The notes beneath the pieces were generated by a model. That model ran no database searches and was not told the origin of the DNA. It worked only from the letters and a program-made list of their open reading frames with translations. A program made the position numbers and the translations under genes. 64,000 nucleotides of DNA from Halolamina sediminis (GTDB lineage: Archaea; Halobacteriota; Halobacteria; Halobacteriales; Haloferacaceae): contig NZ_CVUA01000001.1 of the NCBI RefSeq assembly GCF_001282785.1, forward strand, positions 806,001-870,000. Reading direction: 5' to 3'. This document shows, piece after piece, positions 35,290 to 44,536 of the stretch (the stretch's first letter is position 1; every line of letters starts with the position of its first letter).

Positions 35290-36594
35290 ATGAGCGACTC
35301 CCACGGGATCGACCGCCGCGAGTTCGTCAAGTCCGCCGTCGCGATCGGCGGCGCGGCGGCGCTGTCGGCCTGCCTGAACCGGGGGCCGGAGATCGACGTG
35401 CCGCGAGGACCCGAGGAGCCCGACGCCGCGTTCCCGGCGCGCCAGCACGCTTGGAACGAGTTCCTCCCGACCACCGACGAGGGGAACAACCACCACCCGC
35501 GCCACCGCGTGCTGCTCCCGCTGGACTACGGTGAGGGGACGCCGACCGACGCCGAGCGCGAGGCCGTCGAAACGGCGCTTGCCGGCGTCGAGCGCGCCTA
35601 CGAGCGCTCGGCTGCAGGGCTGCTGCTGACGGTCAGCTACTCGCCGTACTACTTCGACCGCTTCGACGCCGACCTACCAGAGAGCGTCGACTTACCCGAG
35701 CCGCGGGCGCTCGCCTCCTTCGAGAACCCGAACCCCGACGACCCCGACGCGATCGTGCACCTCGCGAGCGATTACGGCGAGGTCGTGATGGGCGCCGAGG
35801 AGGCGCTGAAGGGCGAGATCGACGAGCTCAACGGCGTCTCCCAACCCGACGCCGCGCTGACCGACGCGTTCTCGATCCGGGAGCGCCGCACCGGCTTCAT
35901 CGGTGACGGGCTGCCCGCCGAGAATCAGGACGTCGACGGCGTGCCCGACGACGGACCGGTGCCCGAAGACGCCCCGCTGTACATGGGGTTCGAGTCCGCC
36001 TACGAGGGGAACCAGCCCACCGAGGATCGCGTGACGATCCAGGAGGGCCCCTTCGCCGGCGGCACGACCCAGCAGCTCTCGACGCTGACGCTGAACCTGA
36101 ACCAGTGGTACGAGCAGGACACCCGGAAGCAGCGCGTCGCGAAGATGTTCTGCCCGCACCACGCGAACAACGACGTGGTCGAGGACGCCGGCGAGAACCT
36201 CGGCACCGATCCGCGGATGGACGACTGCGCCGACCCGATGGACAGCGCCCGGAGCGACGGCGTCGTCGGCCACGGGCAGAAGATGGTCGACGTCCGCGAG
36301 GACGACGCGCCGATCATCCTGCGCCGGGACTTCGACTCGACCGATCAGGGCCGCGCCGGGGTCCACTTCCTCTCGCTGCAGCGCGAGATCGCCGACTTCG
36401 TCACGACCCGCGAAGCGATGAACGGCGAGGAGGTCGACCGCAACTCCGCGGTCGGCCAGCGCACGAACAACGGGATCCTCCAGTACATCAACACGGTTCG
36501 CCGGGGGAACTACCTCGTGCCGCCGCGCTCGCTGCGCGCGCTCCCGCCCGCGAACCCCGAGCCCGCCGAGGACGCGGAGGTGGCGCATGCGTAG
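35290..36594 (+). CDS. Dyp-type peroxidase-like Tat lipoprotein (DUF7405-like)
   Basis: 434 residues. An N-terminal Tat signal (DRREFVKSA) has a lipobox-like LSAC at Cys28. The rest aligns in pattern with Dyp-type peroxidases such as EfeB: a TGFIGDGLPAEN segment where Dyp proteins have GFxDG, a candidate heme-ligand His in VVGHGQKM, IILRRDFDS, and VHFLSLQREIADFV matching the family's LLFVxYQRD strand. EfeB peroxidases act with iron importers, removing iron from heme or oxidising ferrous iron. The gene overlaps the next by 8 nt. Confidence 0.7.
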   Translation: MSDSHGIDRREFVKSAVAIGGAAALSACLNRGPEIDVPRGPEEPDAAFPARQHAWNEFLPTTDEGNNHHPRHRVLLPLDYGEGTPTDAEREAVETALAGVERAYERSAAGLLLTVSYSPYYFDRFDADLPESVDLPEPRALASFENPNPDDPDAIVHLASDYGEVVMGAEEALKGEIDELNGVSQPDAALTDAFSIRERRTGFIGDGLPAENQDVDGVPDDGPVPEDAPLYMGFESAYEGNQPTEDRVTIQEGPFAGGTTQQLSTLTLNLNQWYEQDTRKQRVAKMFCPHHANNDVVEDAGENLGTDPRMDDCADPMDSARSDGVVGHGQKMVDVREDDAPIILRRDFDSTDQGRAGVHFLSLQREIADFVTTREAMNGEEVDRNSAVGQRTNNGILQYINTVRRGNYLVPPRSLRALPPANPEPAEDAEVAHA

Positions 36595-37657
36595 GCCGTC
36601 CCGCCGGTCGTTCCTCGCGGGTATCGGCGCCGCCGGCGCCGTCGGTACCGCCGGCTGTCTCGGGTTCGAACTCCAGTCGGGCAACCGCGAGCCGCCGCTG
36701 GTGGAGAACCGCCCCGACGGCGTCTACTATCCCACCCACACCGAGGGGATGCTGATGGGTGGGATGGCCAGCGACGGTGGCTACAGCTGTGCGCTCACGT
36801 ACAGCTACCCCCACCGCTTCTGGACGATCACCGGCAGCGACACCACGCAGGTCGAGGTGGGCTCGGACGACGCGCTCCACCTCATGCCGTTCGTCTGGCA
36901 CAGCGAGACGGGGGTCGTCCCCTCAGACGTGAACCCCTCGGTGGAGGTGACCCGCGACGGCGAGTCGGTCGTCAGCGGGCTCAACCCCTGGGCGATGCTC
37001 TCCCAGAACATGGGCTTTCACTTCGGCGACAACGTCGAACTCCCCGAGCAGGGCGAGTACGACGTGACCGTCACGGTCGGCGAGGGGAGCAGCCGCCGTA
37101 CCGGCTCGCTGGCGGAGGCCGGCTCGGCCGAGTTCGAGTTCACGATCGACTACCAGCGCTCCGAACTGCAGGAGGTGCCGTTCACCGACATCCCCGAGGC
37201 CAAACAGGGGAGCCTCGGCGCCGTCAAGCCGATGGAGATGGAGATGGTGCCCATCAGGCAGGCGCCGGCCGTCGAGGATCTGCCCGGGACGAGCCACGGG
37301 AGGACCGAGAGCGGCGACGCCGTAATGGCGGTCCAGCGCCTCGACGACGCAGCGCGCTTCGAGGCCGACGAGGATCAGCAGTATCTCGCCGTCTCGCCAC
37401 GCACGCCGTACAACCGCTTTCCGCTGCCGCTGATGTCGCTGTCGGCGACGCTGTCCCGCGACGGCGAGACGGTGTTCGACGACTACCTCTACAAGTGGCT
37501 CGACCCAGATTTCGGCGTCCACTACGGCGCGGTCGTCGACGGCGTCGCGTCCGGCGACGAACTCACGATCAGCGTCGGCACGCCGCCGGCGGTCTCCCGG
37601 CACGAGGGGTACGAGACCGCGTTCCGGAACATGCCCGACGCGACGCTGACGCTCTGA
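36587..37657 (+). CDS. P19-like iron/copper-binding Tat lipoprotein (DUF7350-like)
   Basis: 356 residues. Tat lipoprotein signal: RRSFLAGIG at 6-14 and Cys24 in GTAGCLG. Residues about 60-160 follow the P19/Tpd fold: a Met/His-rich EGMLMGGMA, HLMPFVWHSE, and NMGFHFGDNVELPEQGEYDVTV, which corresponds to the GPHYGDNVKL-type strand of P19. A second, beta-rich half (170-350) seems specific to haloarchaea. P19 proteins bind Cu and Fe outside the membrane and accompany FTR1-type permeases. No permease gene is in the window. Confidence 0.75.
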   Translation: MRRPSRRSFLAGIGAAGAVGTAGCLGFELQSGNREPPLVENRPDGVYYPTHTEGMLMGGMASDGGYSCALTYSYPHRFWTITGSDTTQVEVGSDDALHLMPFVWHSETGVVPSDVNPSVEVTRDGESVVSGLNPWAMLSQNMGFHFGDNVELPEQGEYDVTVTVGEGSSRRTGSLAEAGSAEFEFTIDYQRSELQEVPFTDIPEAKQGSLGAVKPMEMEMVPIRQAPAVEDLPGTSHGRTESGDAVMAVQRLDDAARFEADEDQQYLAVSPRTPYNRFPLPLMSLSATLSRDGETVFDDYLYKWLDPDFGVHYGAVVDGVASGDELTISVGTPPAVSRHEGYETAFRNMPDATLTL

Positions 37658-37688
37658 ACGGCCGCAAAGTTACCTTCTCGGATCCGCG

Positions 37689-39665
37689 CTACTCCACCCG
37701 CCGAACCGAGCGCTGCCCCTCGTGGAGCTTGATCTCGGGGATCTCGTCGGCTGGCTCGAAGCCGAACGTCTCCCCGTAGAACGCGAGTTCGAGTTCGAGC
37801 GCCCGCCGACTCGCTTCCGCGGTCCGGAAGCCGTGACGCTCCTCGGGGAACAGCGCGTAGGCGTAGGGTGTCTCGGTCTCCACCAGCGCGTCCACCATGT
37901 CCTCGGCCTGCTCTTGGGGGACCACGCGGTCCTCGCCGCCCTGCAGCAGCAGCAGCGGCGCGTCGATCTCCGTGGCGTGGAACGCCGGCGAGCGGTCCTC
38001 GTAGATTTCCCGCGCCTCGGGCAGCGGGCCGACCAGCCCGTCGAGGTAGCGCGACTCGAACTTGTGGGTGCCCGTCGCGAGCGCTTCGAGGTCGGCGACG
38101 CCGTAGTGGCTCGCGCCGGCGTCGAACGTGTCGTGGAACGAAAGCGCACAGAGCACCGCGTAGCCGCCGGCGCTGCCGCCGGTGATCGCGAGGCGGTCCG
38201 GGTCCGCACGGCCGGTCTCTGCGAGGTACTCCGCGGTGTCGACCACGTCGGCGGTGTCGAGCACGCCCCACTCGCCCTGCAGCGCGTCGCGGTAGTCGCG
38301 GCCGTACCCCGTCGAGCCGCGGTAGTTCACGTCCGCGACTGCGAAGCCCCGGGTGGTGTAGTACTGGATCGCGAGGTTCGCGACGGGCAGGGTCTGGCTC
38401 GTCGGACCGCCGTGGACCATCGTCACCAGCGGCGGATCTTCGCTCTCGGGCGCGCGTTCGTCGGCGTTCGTCGGCGGATAGTAGTAGGCGTGGGTCGTCT
38501 CGCCGTCCCGCGTGGGCACGTCGACGTGTTCGGGCTCGGCGACCATTCCCGCGTCGAGGTCGAGCGAGAACGACTGCTGGAGGGCGGTTGGCTCGCCGTC
38601 GCCGGGCGTCCAGCGGGCGACCGTCCCGGGCGTCGTCGGTCCGCCGGCGACGAACGCCAGCGCCCCGCCGTCGGTCGCGATCCGGGCGTGGGGGTACGCC
38701 GAGAACGGGAGATCGGCCGCTCGCAGTTCGTCGTCCTCGTCGAGCAGGCAGAGCGACCACTCGCCGTCGCTGTTGCGGAGCACCGCGACGCGGCCGTCTT
38801 CGAGGAACGCGTACGTCGCCGAGCCGAACGACCACTGCGGGACGCCGAACTCCGCGTCCTCGGGCGTTCGGTTCCGGGGCTCGTCGTCGCCCGCGGCGTC
38901 GAGTTCGTAGAGGTTCCACCAGCCCGTCCGGTCCGAGACGGCGTGGAGCCGACCGTCCGGGCTCCAGCCGGGCTGGAACACCGACTCCTCGGGGCCACCC
39001 ATGACCACGCGCTCCCCGGAGAGGGAGCTGTCGTCGCCCACGTCGGCGACGTGGAGTTCGGTGCCGTCCCACGGCATCCGCGGGTGGTCCCACGTCGTCC
39101 ACGCGAGGCGCTCGCCGTCGGGGTCGAGCCGCGGGAACGAGTAGAAGTCGTGGCCCGACGCGACGACCGCGGGCGCCTCGCTGCCGTCCGCGGGCAGCGT
39201 GACGAGCTCGTTGACCACGTCCTCGGCGTCGTCACCTTCGTGGCGCTCCCGGACCGCGTAGAGGCGCTCGCCGTCGGGGGATACCTCCACGTCGGCGTAG
39301 CGCTGACCGCGTTCGGTCTCCGGCTCTGGGGTGATCGGTTCGGGCTCGCCGTCGGGATCGAGCCGGTAGAGTCGCTGATCGTCGAACGCGGCGTAGAACA
39401 CGGTGCCGTCCTGCACCGCGAAGTCGCCGCCGCCGTACTCGTGGACCAGCGTGCGCACGTCGGCGTCGTCCGGGGTCACTTCGACGGGATCGCTGCCGTC
39501 GCCGTCCGCCCGGACGACGACACCTCTTCCTTCCTCGTCGGGTCGTCGTTCCAGCCAGTAGACGCTGCCGTCGTCCACTGCGACGGGGCCGAAACGGAGC
39601 GTGTCGGCGGCCACGTCGGCCGCGGCGACGGGAGAGTTCCACTCGCCGTACGGTGTGTCGGACAT
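37689..39665 (-). CDS. S9 family prolyl-oligopeptidase-type peptidase
   Basis: 658 residues from the ATG at 39665. An N-terminal seven-bladed beta-propeller built of YWLERRPDEEG-like blades is followed by an alpha/beta hydrolase domain. The catalytic triad is Ser498 (GGSAGGYAV), Asp579 (GGEDRVVP) and His611 (EERHGFRTAE). The oxyanion region HGGPTSQTLPV precedes the nucleophile. It cleaves short peptides, probably in the cytoplasm as there is no signal. The frame upstream of 39665 is open but shows no propeller sequence. Confidence 0.93.
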   Translation of the reverse strand: MSDTPYGEWNSPVAAADVAADTLRFGPVAVDDGSVYWLERRPDEEGRGVVVRADGDGSDPVEVTPDDADVRTLVHEYGGGDFAVQDGTVFYAAFDDQRLYRLDPDGEPEPITPEPETERGQRYADVEVSPDGERLYAVRERHEGDDAEDVVNELVTLPADGSEAPAVVASGHDFYSFPRLDPDGERLAWTTWDHPRMPWDGTELHVADVGDDSSLSGERVVMGGPEESVFQPGWSPDGRLHAVSDRTGWWNLYELDAAGDDEPRNRTPEDAEFGVPQWSFGSATYAFLEDGRVAVLRNSDGEWSLCLLDEDDELRAADLPFSAYPHARIATDGGALAFVAGGPTTPGTVARWTPGDGEPTALQQSFSLDLDAGMVAEPEHVDVPTRDGETTHAYYYPPTNADERAPESEDPPLVTMVHGGPTSQTLPVANLAIQYYTTRGFAVADVNYRGSTGYGRDYRDALQGEWGVLDTADVVDTAEYLAETGRADPDRLAITGGSAGGYAVLCALSFHDTFDAGASHYGVADLEALATGTHKFESRYLDGLVGPLPEAREIYEDRSPAFHATEIDAPLLLLQGGEDRVVPQEQAEDMVDALVETETPYAYALFPEERHGFRTAEASRRALELELAFYGETFGFEPADEIPEIKLHEGQRSVRRVE

Positions 39666-39824
39666 GCGCGTCGCTTCGGCGGACGACGGCTTGACAGTTC
39701 GGGTGGGCGAGGGTGTCGCCGATTCGGCGAAATCAGTCACCCACGCCGGCTGGCTGCGTGCCGTCACCAGAACGCTCCGCGTTCTGGTTGGCGAACGAGA
39801 GCTCCGCTCTCGTAAACGACGGGA

Positions 39825-40847
39825 TCAGTCGCCGTCGGTCCGGAGGTGGTGGAACACGTACGTCTGGGCGTAGCCCGCGTACGCGTCGGGGCCGCTCTCG
39901 CCGAACGGCTCTTCGCGCTCGGCCAGCCCGGCGCCGAGGCGGTCCCGGATCGCCCGCGAGGTCTCGGCGTAGTTGCCGCCCTCGCAGTCGGGGAAGTAGT
40001 CGCCGATCGCCGTCTGGATCCACGTGTCCAGCGGGATCGCCTGCAGGTAGCCCAGAGAGAACAGCAGCACGCAGTCGGCCACCTTGTCGCCGACGCCGAC
40101 GAACTGGGTGAGCGCCTCCCGGGCCTCCTCGTACGGCAGGCCGCGCGCGTCGTCGGGGTGGGCCTCGCCCGACGCCACCATCTCGGCGGTGCGCTGGACG
40201 TACGGCGCGCGGTAGCCCAGACTCAGCTCCCGCAGTTCGTCCTCGGTCCGCGCGGCCAGCGCCTCGGGCGTCGGGTAGGCGTACAGCGTTCGGTCGCCCA
40301 GCTCGACCGGCGTGCCGTAGCTCTCCCGGAGCGACCGCTGCATCCCGAAGATCCGGCTCACGCGCATCTGCGCCGAACAGATGAACGAGATCAGGCAGGG
40401 GAAGGCAGGGTCCCGGACGAGCCGCAGCCCGCGGTAGCGGTCGTACGCCCGCGAGAGCAACGCGCCGTCGTCGGTCGCGTCGTAGATCGCCGTGAGGTCG
40501 TCGTCGAGCCGGAGCAGGTGCGTGAGGATCGACTCGCCGTCGACCGACTCGGTCGGCGCCGCGGGCCCGTCACCGCCTGCGTCCGCCGGAACGCCGCCGG
40601 CCTCCCACTCGATCGTCCCGGCGTCGACACTGCCGCGCTGCCGGGCGCGGACGACCGTGGGCTGGTCGACCAGCCCGGGCGTCGACGGGAGGACGGTTTC
40701 GTACCACGCGTCGCCGCCGTGGGCGGCGGACTCGGTGTAGCCGTCGCCGTCGGCGCGCTCCCAGAGGTAGCTCTGCCCGCTCTCCAGGGTCGACTGCAGG
40801 TCGAACGGTCCGTCGAGTGTCGAAACGTCGATCCGGCCCGACTCCAT
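39825..40847 (-). CDS. ogg: 8-oxoguanine DNA glycosylase/AP lyase (Ogg family, HhH-GPD)
   Basis: 340 residues. The N-terminal OGG domain (FDLQSTLESGQSYLWER) precedes the HhH-GPD fold. The hairpin and catalytic Lys255 are in VGVGDKVADCVLLFSLGY, and the activating Asp274 is in AIPLDTWI. The middle holds SFICSAQMRVSRI, the helix that corresponds to the ISSNNN loop of human OGG1. It excises 8-oxoguanine and nicks the strand. An insertion around 75-100 is typical of haloarchaeal extension. Confidence 0.92.
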   Translation of the reverse strand: MESGRIDVSTLDGPFDLQSTLESGQSYLWERADGDGYTESAAHGGDAWYETVLPSTPGLVDQPTVVRARQRGSVDAGTIEWEAGGVPADAGGDGPAAPTESVDGESILTHLLRLDDDLTAIYDATDDGALLSRAYDRYRGLRLVRDPAFPCLISFICSAQMRVSRIFGMQRSLRESYGTPVELGDRTLYAYPTPEALAARTEDELRELSLGYRAPYVQRTAEMVASGEAHPDDARGLPYEEAREALTQFVGVGDKVADCVLLFSLGYLQAIPLDTWIQTAIGDYFPDCEGGNYAETSRAIRDRLGAGLAEREEPFGESGPDAYAGYAQTYVFHHLRTDGD

Positions 40848-41045
40848 TATCGGGCGGAGGCCGGCGGCGGGTTTCGGGGTTTCGGTCCCGTCAGTGAGGG
40901 GGCGACCATGCGTTCGGTCGCACAGCCCCGAACGGCTGCTGTGGCTCCGCAGCGTCGACCGCGGGGCTCAGCGTCCCGGTGAGTCGAAACCGAGGCTCCC
41001 TGGAGTCGCTCTCGGCGTGTCCCGAGCGGCAAAGTCGAGTGGGGG

Positions 41046-41156
41046 CTACCCGTCGAACAGCTCCCGGCCGGCGCCGTCGGCGACGGCGCCCGCGGCGTGC
41101 TCCATGGCGTGGCACATCTCGGCGAACGCGGCGGTGTCGCGTGTGGAGGGTCGCAT
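41046..41156 (-). CDS. Possible 36-residue protein
   Basis: The open frame begins with an ATG at 41156 (MRPSTRDTAAFAEMCHAMEH) and ends TAG at 41046. The peptide is predicted to be one helix with a Cys and His pair (MCHAMEH). It begins 84 bp from the divergent lactonase-like gene. A weak TATA-like GATACTC lies about 29 nt before the ATG on this strand. It is too short to be sure; proof would come from a conserved homologue or a ribosome-footprint. Confidence 0.4.
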   Translation of the reverse strand: MRPSTRDTAAFAEMCHAMEHAAGAVADGAGRELFDG

Positions 41157-41240
41157 GATACGAAATCACACGGTCCGCCCTTGAGTATCTTCGGGGGGTG
41201 TGGCACAACGGCTATGGGACGCCCGGCCCCATTCCCGCCC

Positions 41241-42074
41241 ATGACTACGAGCGACTGGGGCGACTGGCTCCCTCGCGCGATCGAGTCGGCCGACCCGAAC
41301 TCCGTCGCAGTCTGGTATCTCGGCTGTAACGGGTTCGTGTTGAAGGGGAGCGAGGGGACGACACTGTTCGTCGACCCGTACCTCGGCACCGGCGACCCAC
41401 CGCGGACGGTTCGGATGATTCCCGTCCCGTTCGATCCCGCGGACGTGACCGACGCCGACGCGGTGTTCGCGACCCACGAGCACAGCGACCACGTCCACGG
41501 CGAGTCGCAGGCGCCGATCCTCGAAGCCACGGGCGCGCCCTTCGTCGCCCCCGACGCGTCGCTCGCGGCCGCACGCGAGAACCAAACTTGGGAGGATCGC
41601 TGGGCGCTCGACGGCGATCAGTTCCAAGAGGTCGCCGAGGGCGACGTACTGGAGGTGGGCGAGTTCACGGTCCACGTCGTCGAAGTGAACGATCCCGACG
41701 CCGAGCACCCGGTGGGGTACGTGTTCGAACACGACGCCGGGACGGTGATCCACCCCGGCGACTCCCGGCCGGCGGACTCCTTCGAGCGGTTGGGTCGGGA
41801 GTTCGACATCGACCTCGGGATCGTCGCGTTCGGGAGCGCGGGGATGATCCCGGACAAGGAGACGCGGGAGCCCAAGTACACCAAGTGGTACAACGACGAG
41901 GGGGAGGCCGTCGAGGCCGCGAGCGCGCTCCGGGTCGACCGACTACTGCCGACCCACTGGGACATGTGGAAGGGGCTCACCGCCGACCCGACCGCGCTCC
42001 ACGAGCACGTCGACTCCTTCGAGCACCCGCGAGCGCTGGAGCTGGTCGAGATCGGCGACCGCGTCGATCTCTGA
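41241..42074 (+). CDS. UlaG/L-ascorbate-6-phosphate-lactonase-like MBL-fold hydrolase
   Basis: 277 residues from the ATG at 41241 (MTTSDWGDWLPRAIES). VAVWYLGCNGFVLKG, the metal motif ATHEHSDHVHGESQ, IHPGDSRPADSFE and LLPTHWDMWKGL match the UlaG subgroup. These enzymes open lactone or cyclic phosphate substrates, but haloarchaeal members have not been characterised as far as I know. The upstream open frame has no similarity. Confidence 0.88.
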   Translation: MTTSDWGDWLPRAIESADPNSVAVWYLGCNGFVLKGSEGTTLFVDPYLGTGDPPRTVRMIPVPFDPADVTDADAVFATHEHSDHVHGESQAPILEATGAPFVAPDASLAAARENQTWEDRWALDGDQFQEVAEGDVLEVGEFTVHVVEVNDPDAEHPVGYVFEHDAGTVIHPGDSRPADSFERLGREFDIDLGIVAFGSAGMIPDKETREPKYTKWYNDEGEAVEAASALRVDRLLPTHWDMWKGLTADPTALHEHVDSFEHPRALELVEIGDRVDL

Positions 42075-42086
42075 TCGTTTTCGGAC

Positions 42087-42767
42087 TCAGTACGTCCAGA
42101 GCCGGTCCACCCGCGAGTCGATCGCCGGGTGGCGATCGCGGAGGCATTCGGGGTCGGTCTCGCCGTCGACGTTGATCACGTGGACCTCGCCCCGTCGGCC
42201 GTCGTACACGTCTTGGAAGTCGTACACCGCGCCGACGACCTGCACGCTCCCGTCGACGTCGTCGCTGTCGAGCAGGAACTCGACCTGCCGATCGACGTTG
42301 TACTCGACGAGCCGGTTCACAGCCTCGTCGTTCTCCAGCCCGTCCGGGAGCGTCTCGACGCCCGGCTCCAGCCCCGGCGCGAGCAGGTCGATGCAGTGTT
42401 CGATCCCTGCCGGCTCCGAGACGCCGTCGGTGAGGTGGTCGTACGTCGCCGTCACCGCCCCGCAGCCAGTGTGGCCGAGCACGACGGCGAGGTCAGTGTC
42501 GGTGTGTGCCAGCGGGTAGAGCACGTCGCCGGAGACGCGCGGGCCGGCGTCGGTCCGCTGGACGACGCGGTTCCCGATGTTGCCACAGCTGAACAGGTGG
42601 CCCGGCTCGTCGTTCCCCCAGATGTGGTCCTGTAGCACCCGGGAGTCCGAACAGCAGACCGTCACCGCGTCCGGCTGCTGTCCGTGCTGGAGCTCGTCGA
42701 ATCGGTCGTCGAACGCCGCGGCGTGGTCGGCGTTGCGGTCCAGCATGTCGAGGAACGTCTCGTCCAT
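42087..42767 (-). CDS. Beta-class carbonic anhydrase
   Basis: 226 residues. Zinc ligands are Cys39 with the CSDSR motif (Asp41-Arg43 dyad), His99 and Cys102 (LGHTGCGAV). LFSCGNIGNRVV completes the active-site wall. It interconverts CO2 and bicarbonate, and would feed the carboxylase in this window as well as others. No signal peptide. Convergent with the lactonase-like gene (12 bp). Confidence 0.93.
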   Translation of the reverse strand: MDETFLDMLDRNADHAAAFDDRFDELQHGQQPDAVTVCCSDSRVLQDHIWGNDEPGHLFSCGNIGNRVVQRTDAGPRVSGDVLYPLAHTDTDLAVVLGHTGCGAVTATYDHLTDGVSEPAGIEHCIDLLAPGLEPGVETLPDGLENDEAVNRLVEYNVDRQVEFLLDSDDVDGSVQVVGAVYDFQDVYDGRRGEVHVINVDGETDPECLRDRHPAIDSRVDRLWTY

Positions 42768-42854
42768 GTTCGGCCCCCCGGCCCGTCGTCAAATAGCTCC
42801 GACGATCCACACCGGCCCGAAACAGTTAGGGTACTGACTGAACGATTCAGTGAC

Positions 42855-43325
42855 GTGTCTCGGTCCACGGGGCTCCCCACGCGGGTCACGCTCGCGTTCG
42901 TGGGAGCGACTGCGGTCGTGGCTGCCGAACTCGCCGCGATCGCGCTCTCGGTCGGGCTCTCCGCTGCGGCGGTCGGCCCGGACTCCGCGTCACCGCTCCC
43001 GGTCGCGGCCGTCAGCCTCGCGGCGGTCGGGCTGGTGCTCGCGGTTCGTCGCCGCGCCGGTGAGAAGGCGTCGCTCGCGGTCTCGGGGGTCGTGCTGGTC
43101 GTCGCGGCGCCGGTCACGGCGTTCGGCGGGGGCTGCGGGCTGGCCGACCGGGGTGTGGGCGTGTTCCGGAGCGGCGTCCGCATCGGCGTCACCGTCGGCG
43201 ACTGTGTGACGTTCTCCAACGGCGCGTTGCTGGTGCTGGGGTACGCGCTGCTGTCGGCCGGACTCTGGCTCGCAGCGGACGAACTATGCGTCGGCCGGTT
43301 CTGGATCCCGGGCCGTCCCGACTAG
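42855..43325 (+). CDS. Hypothetical four-span membrane protein
   Basis: 156 residues from a GTG at 42855. Spans are predicted near 10-33, 46-62, 71-90 and 121-142, with polar loops between. There are few family clues; CGLADRGVGVFRSGVRIGVTVGDC lies in the extracytoplasmic loop and has two cysteines that could form a disulfide. Its stop overlaps the end of the convergent METTL5-type gene by 4 nt. I do not recognise the family. Confidence 0.6.
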   Translation: MSRSTGLPTRVTLAFVGATAVVAAELAAIALSVGLSAAAVGPDSASPLPVAAVSLAAVGLVLAVRRRAGEKASLAVSGVVLVVAAPVTAFGGGCGLADRGVGVFRSGVRIGVTVGDCVTFSNGALLVLGYALLSAGLWLAADELCVGRFWIPGRPD

Positions 43326-43942
43326 GCCCACTCGATCCGGAATACCTCGACCTCGATCTCCGCCCGCTCGCGCTCGTGGTGGTCGTACAGCCGGGGGATC
43401 TCGAACTCCGCGGCGAAGGCGTGGGTCACGTCGCCGCCCTCGTCGGCGGCGAAGGACTCGACGAACGCCTGGCTCCCGGCGTTGTGGATCGAGTAGGAGA
43501 CGCCCGCGACCGACGCCGCGGTCCGGAGAAACGCCCGGTCGGCGCCCTCGTTGCCCGACTGGGCGCCGAACGGCGGGTTCGTCACGACCGTCGAGACAGA
43601 GTCCGCGGGGAGTGGCGGGTGGGTCGCGTCGGCGCGGAGCCAGTCGACGGGCGTTCCGGCGGCGACTGCGCGCTCGTTCTCGCGGGCGACCGCGAGCGCG
43701 TCGGCGTCGCGTTCGAGCCCCACCACGCGGGTGGGATCGCGACAGGCGGCCGCGAGTGCGAGCAGTCCCGTGCCGGCGCCGAGGTCGAGTACTGTCCGGC
43801 CGGCGATGTCGCCCTGGAGACCCGCGAGGTGGAGAAGGTGTGCTGCGAGATCCGGCGGCGTCGGGTACTGTTCGAGGGTCACGTCGGGGTCGCGAAAGCC
43901 CGCGAGCCCGTGGAGTCGTTCGGCCAGCGCCCGTTTGCCCAT
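43322..43942 (-). CDS. METTL5-type RNA adenine methyltransferase
   Basis: 206 residues. SAM-binding VLDLGAGTGLLALAAA and the catalytic NPPF motif in VVTNPPFGAQSGNEGADRAF are those of METTL5/N6-adenine methyltransferases; QYPTPPDLAAHLLHLA is the family N-terminus. METTL5 methylates one adenosine of small-subunit rRNA in eukaryotes; archaeal homologues are taken to act on 16S rRNA. The start is immediately adjacent to the stop of the upstream gene. Confidence 0.9.
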   Translation of the reverse strand: MGKRALAERLHGLAGFRDPDVTLEQYPTPPDLAAHLLHLAGLQGDIAGRTVLDLGAGTGLLALAAACRDPTRVVGLERDADALAVARENERAVAAGTPVDWLRADATHPPLPADSVSTVVTNPPFGAQSGNEGADRAFLRTAASVAGVSYSIHNAGSQAFVESFAADEGGDVTHAFAAEFEIPRLYDHHERERAEIEVEVFRIEWA

Positions 43943-44338
43943 TCAGGCCGCCACGTCGAGGCCGTCGACCGAAAGGCTGACGCCTTCCCGGCGGGCGCGC
44001 TCTTCGAGTGCCTCCAGCGCCGGGCGGACTTTCCCGGGGTCGCTCACGTCCTCGATCTCGACGCGGACGACGCCGACGCCGAGGAACGCGCCCGCTCGAA
44101 TCACGTCGCGGAGCCGGTCGGCCTCCTGCTGTGTCGCCAGCGAGCAGTCCTCCGCGAAGCAGGCCGAGACGGTGAGCTCAGCGGGCTGGTAGCCTTCGGC
44201 GGCGAGTTCGGCCTTCAGCTCCCGTAGGTACTCCGGGGCAGTCGTCGACAGCGACGACGCCGCGAGTTCGACGGGCTCGACGTTCGACGGGCGACAGGAG
44301 TCGACTGCCGATTCGACGCGCGTGGGGCTCGTGCTCAT
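43943..44338 (-). CDS. Conserved haloarchaeal protein paired with METTL5
   Basis: 131 residues from the ATG at 44338. It has an alpha/beta composition (YLRELKAELAAEGYQPAEL, VEIEDVSDPGKVRPALEAL) with two Cys in VSACFAEDCSLATQQEAD, and no membrane span. The stop and the METTL5 start touch, so the two are cotranscribed. I do not recognise the family; an accessory or RNA-related role is a guess from context. A TATA-like GCATAACC lies about 25 nt upstream. Confidence 0.7.
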   Translation of the reverse strand: MSTSPTRVESAVDSCRPSNVEPVELAASSLSTTAPEYLRELKAELAAEGYQPAELTVSACFAEDCSLATQQEADRLRDVIRAGAFLGVGVVRVEIEDVSDPGKVRPALEALEERARREGVSLSVDGLDVAA

Positions 44339-44504
44339 ACGTCTCAATAGCTACTGGTTATGCAAAAATCTTTCTCAATACGCAGTAGTAATCACAAACC
44401 GTCGACTACCGCCCCTTCCGGCCGAGGGGTGAGATGCGGCGAGAATCTCCGGACGGCGCTCCGTCTATCGATTAGTTCTGTGCCCAGAACGAGGACGGAA
44501 AAAG

Positions 44505-44511
44505 TCTTATC
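44505..44511 (+). promoter_or_regulatory. TATA-like box for the TFB gene
   Basis: TCTTATC is centred 29 nt before the TFB ATG at 44537, fitting a leaderless start. The 44339-44504 stretch between the two divergent genes holds no gene. Confidence 0.5.
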
Positions 44512-44536
44512 TGTCGGGGTCACCAGAAACCTTTTA

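Noticed and set aside
37722-39815. A 697-codon plus-strand frame over the S9 peptidase
   Set aside because: Antisense to a peptidase with an intact Ser-Asp-His triad; no family features of its own.
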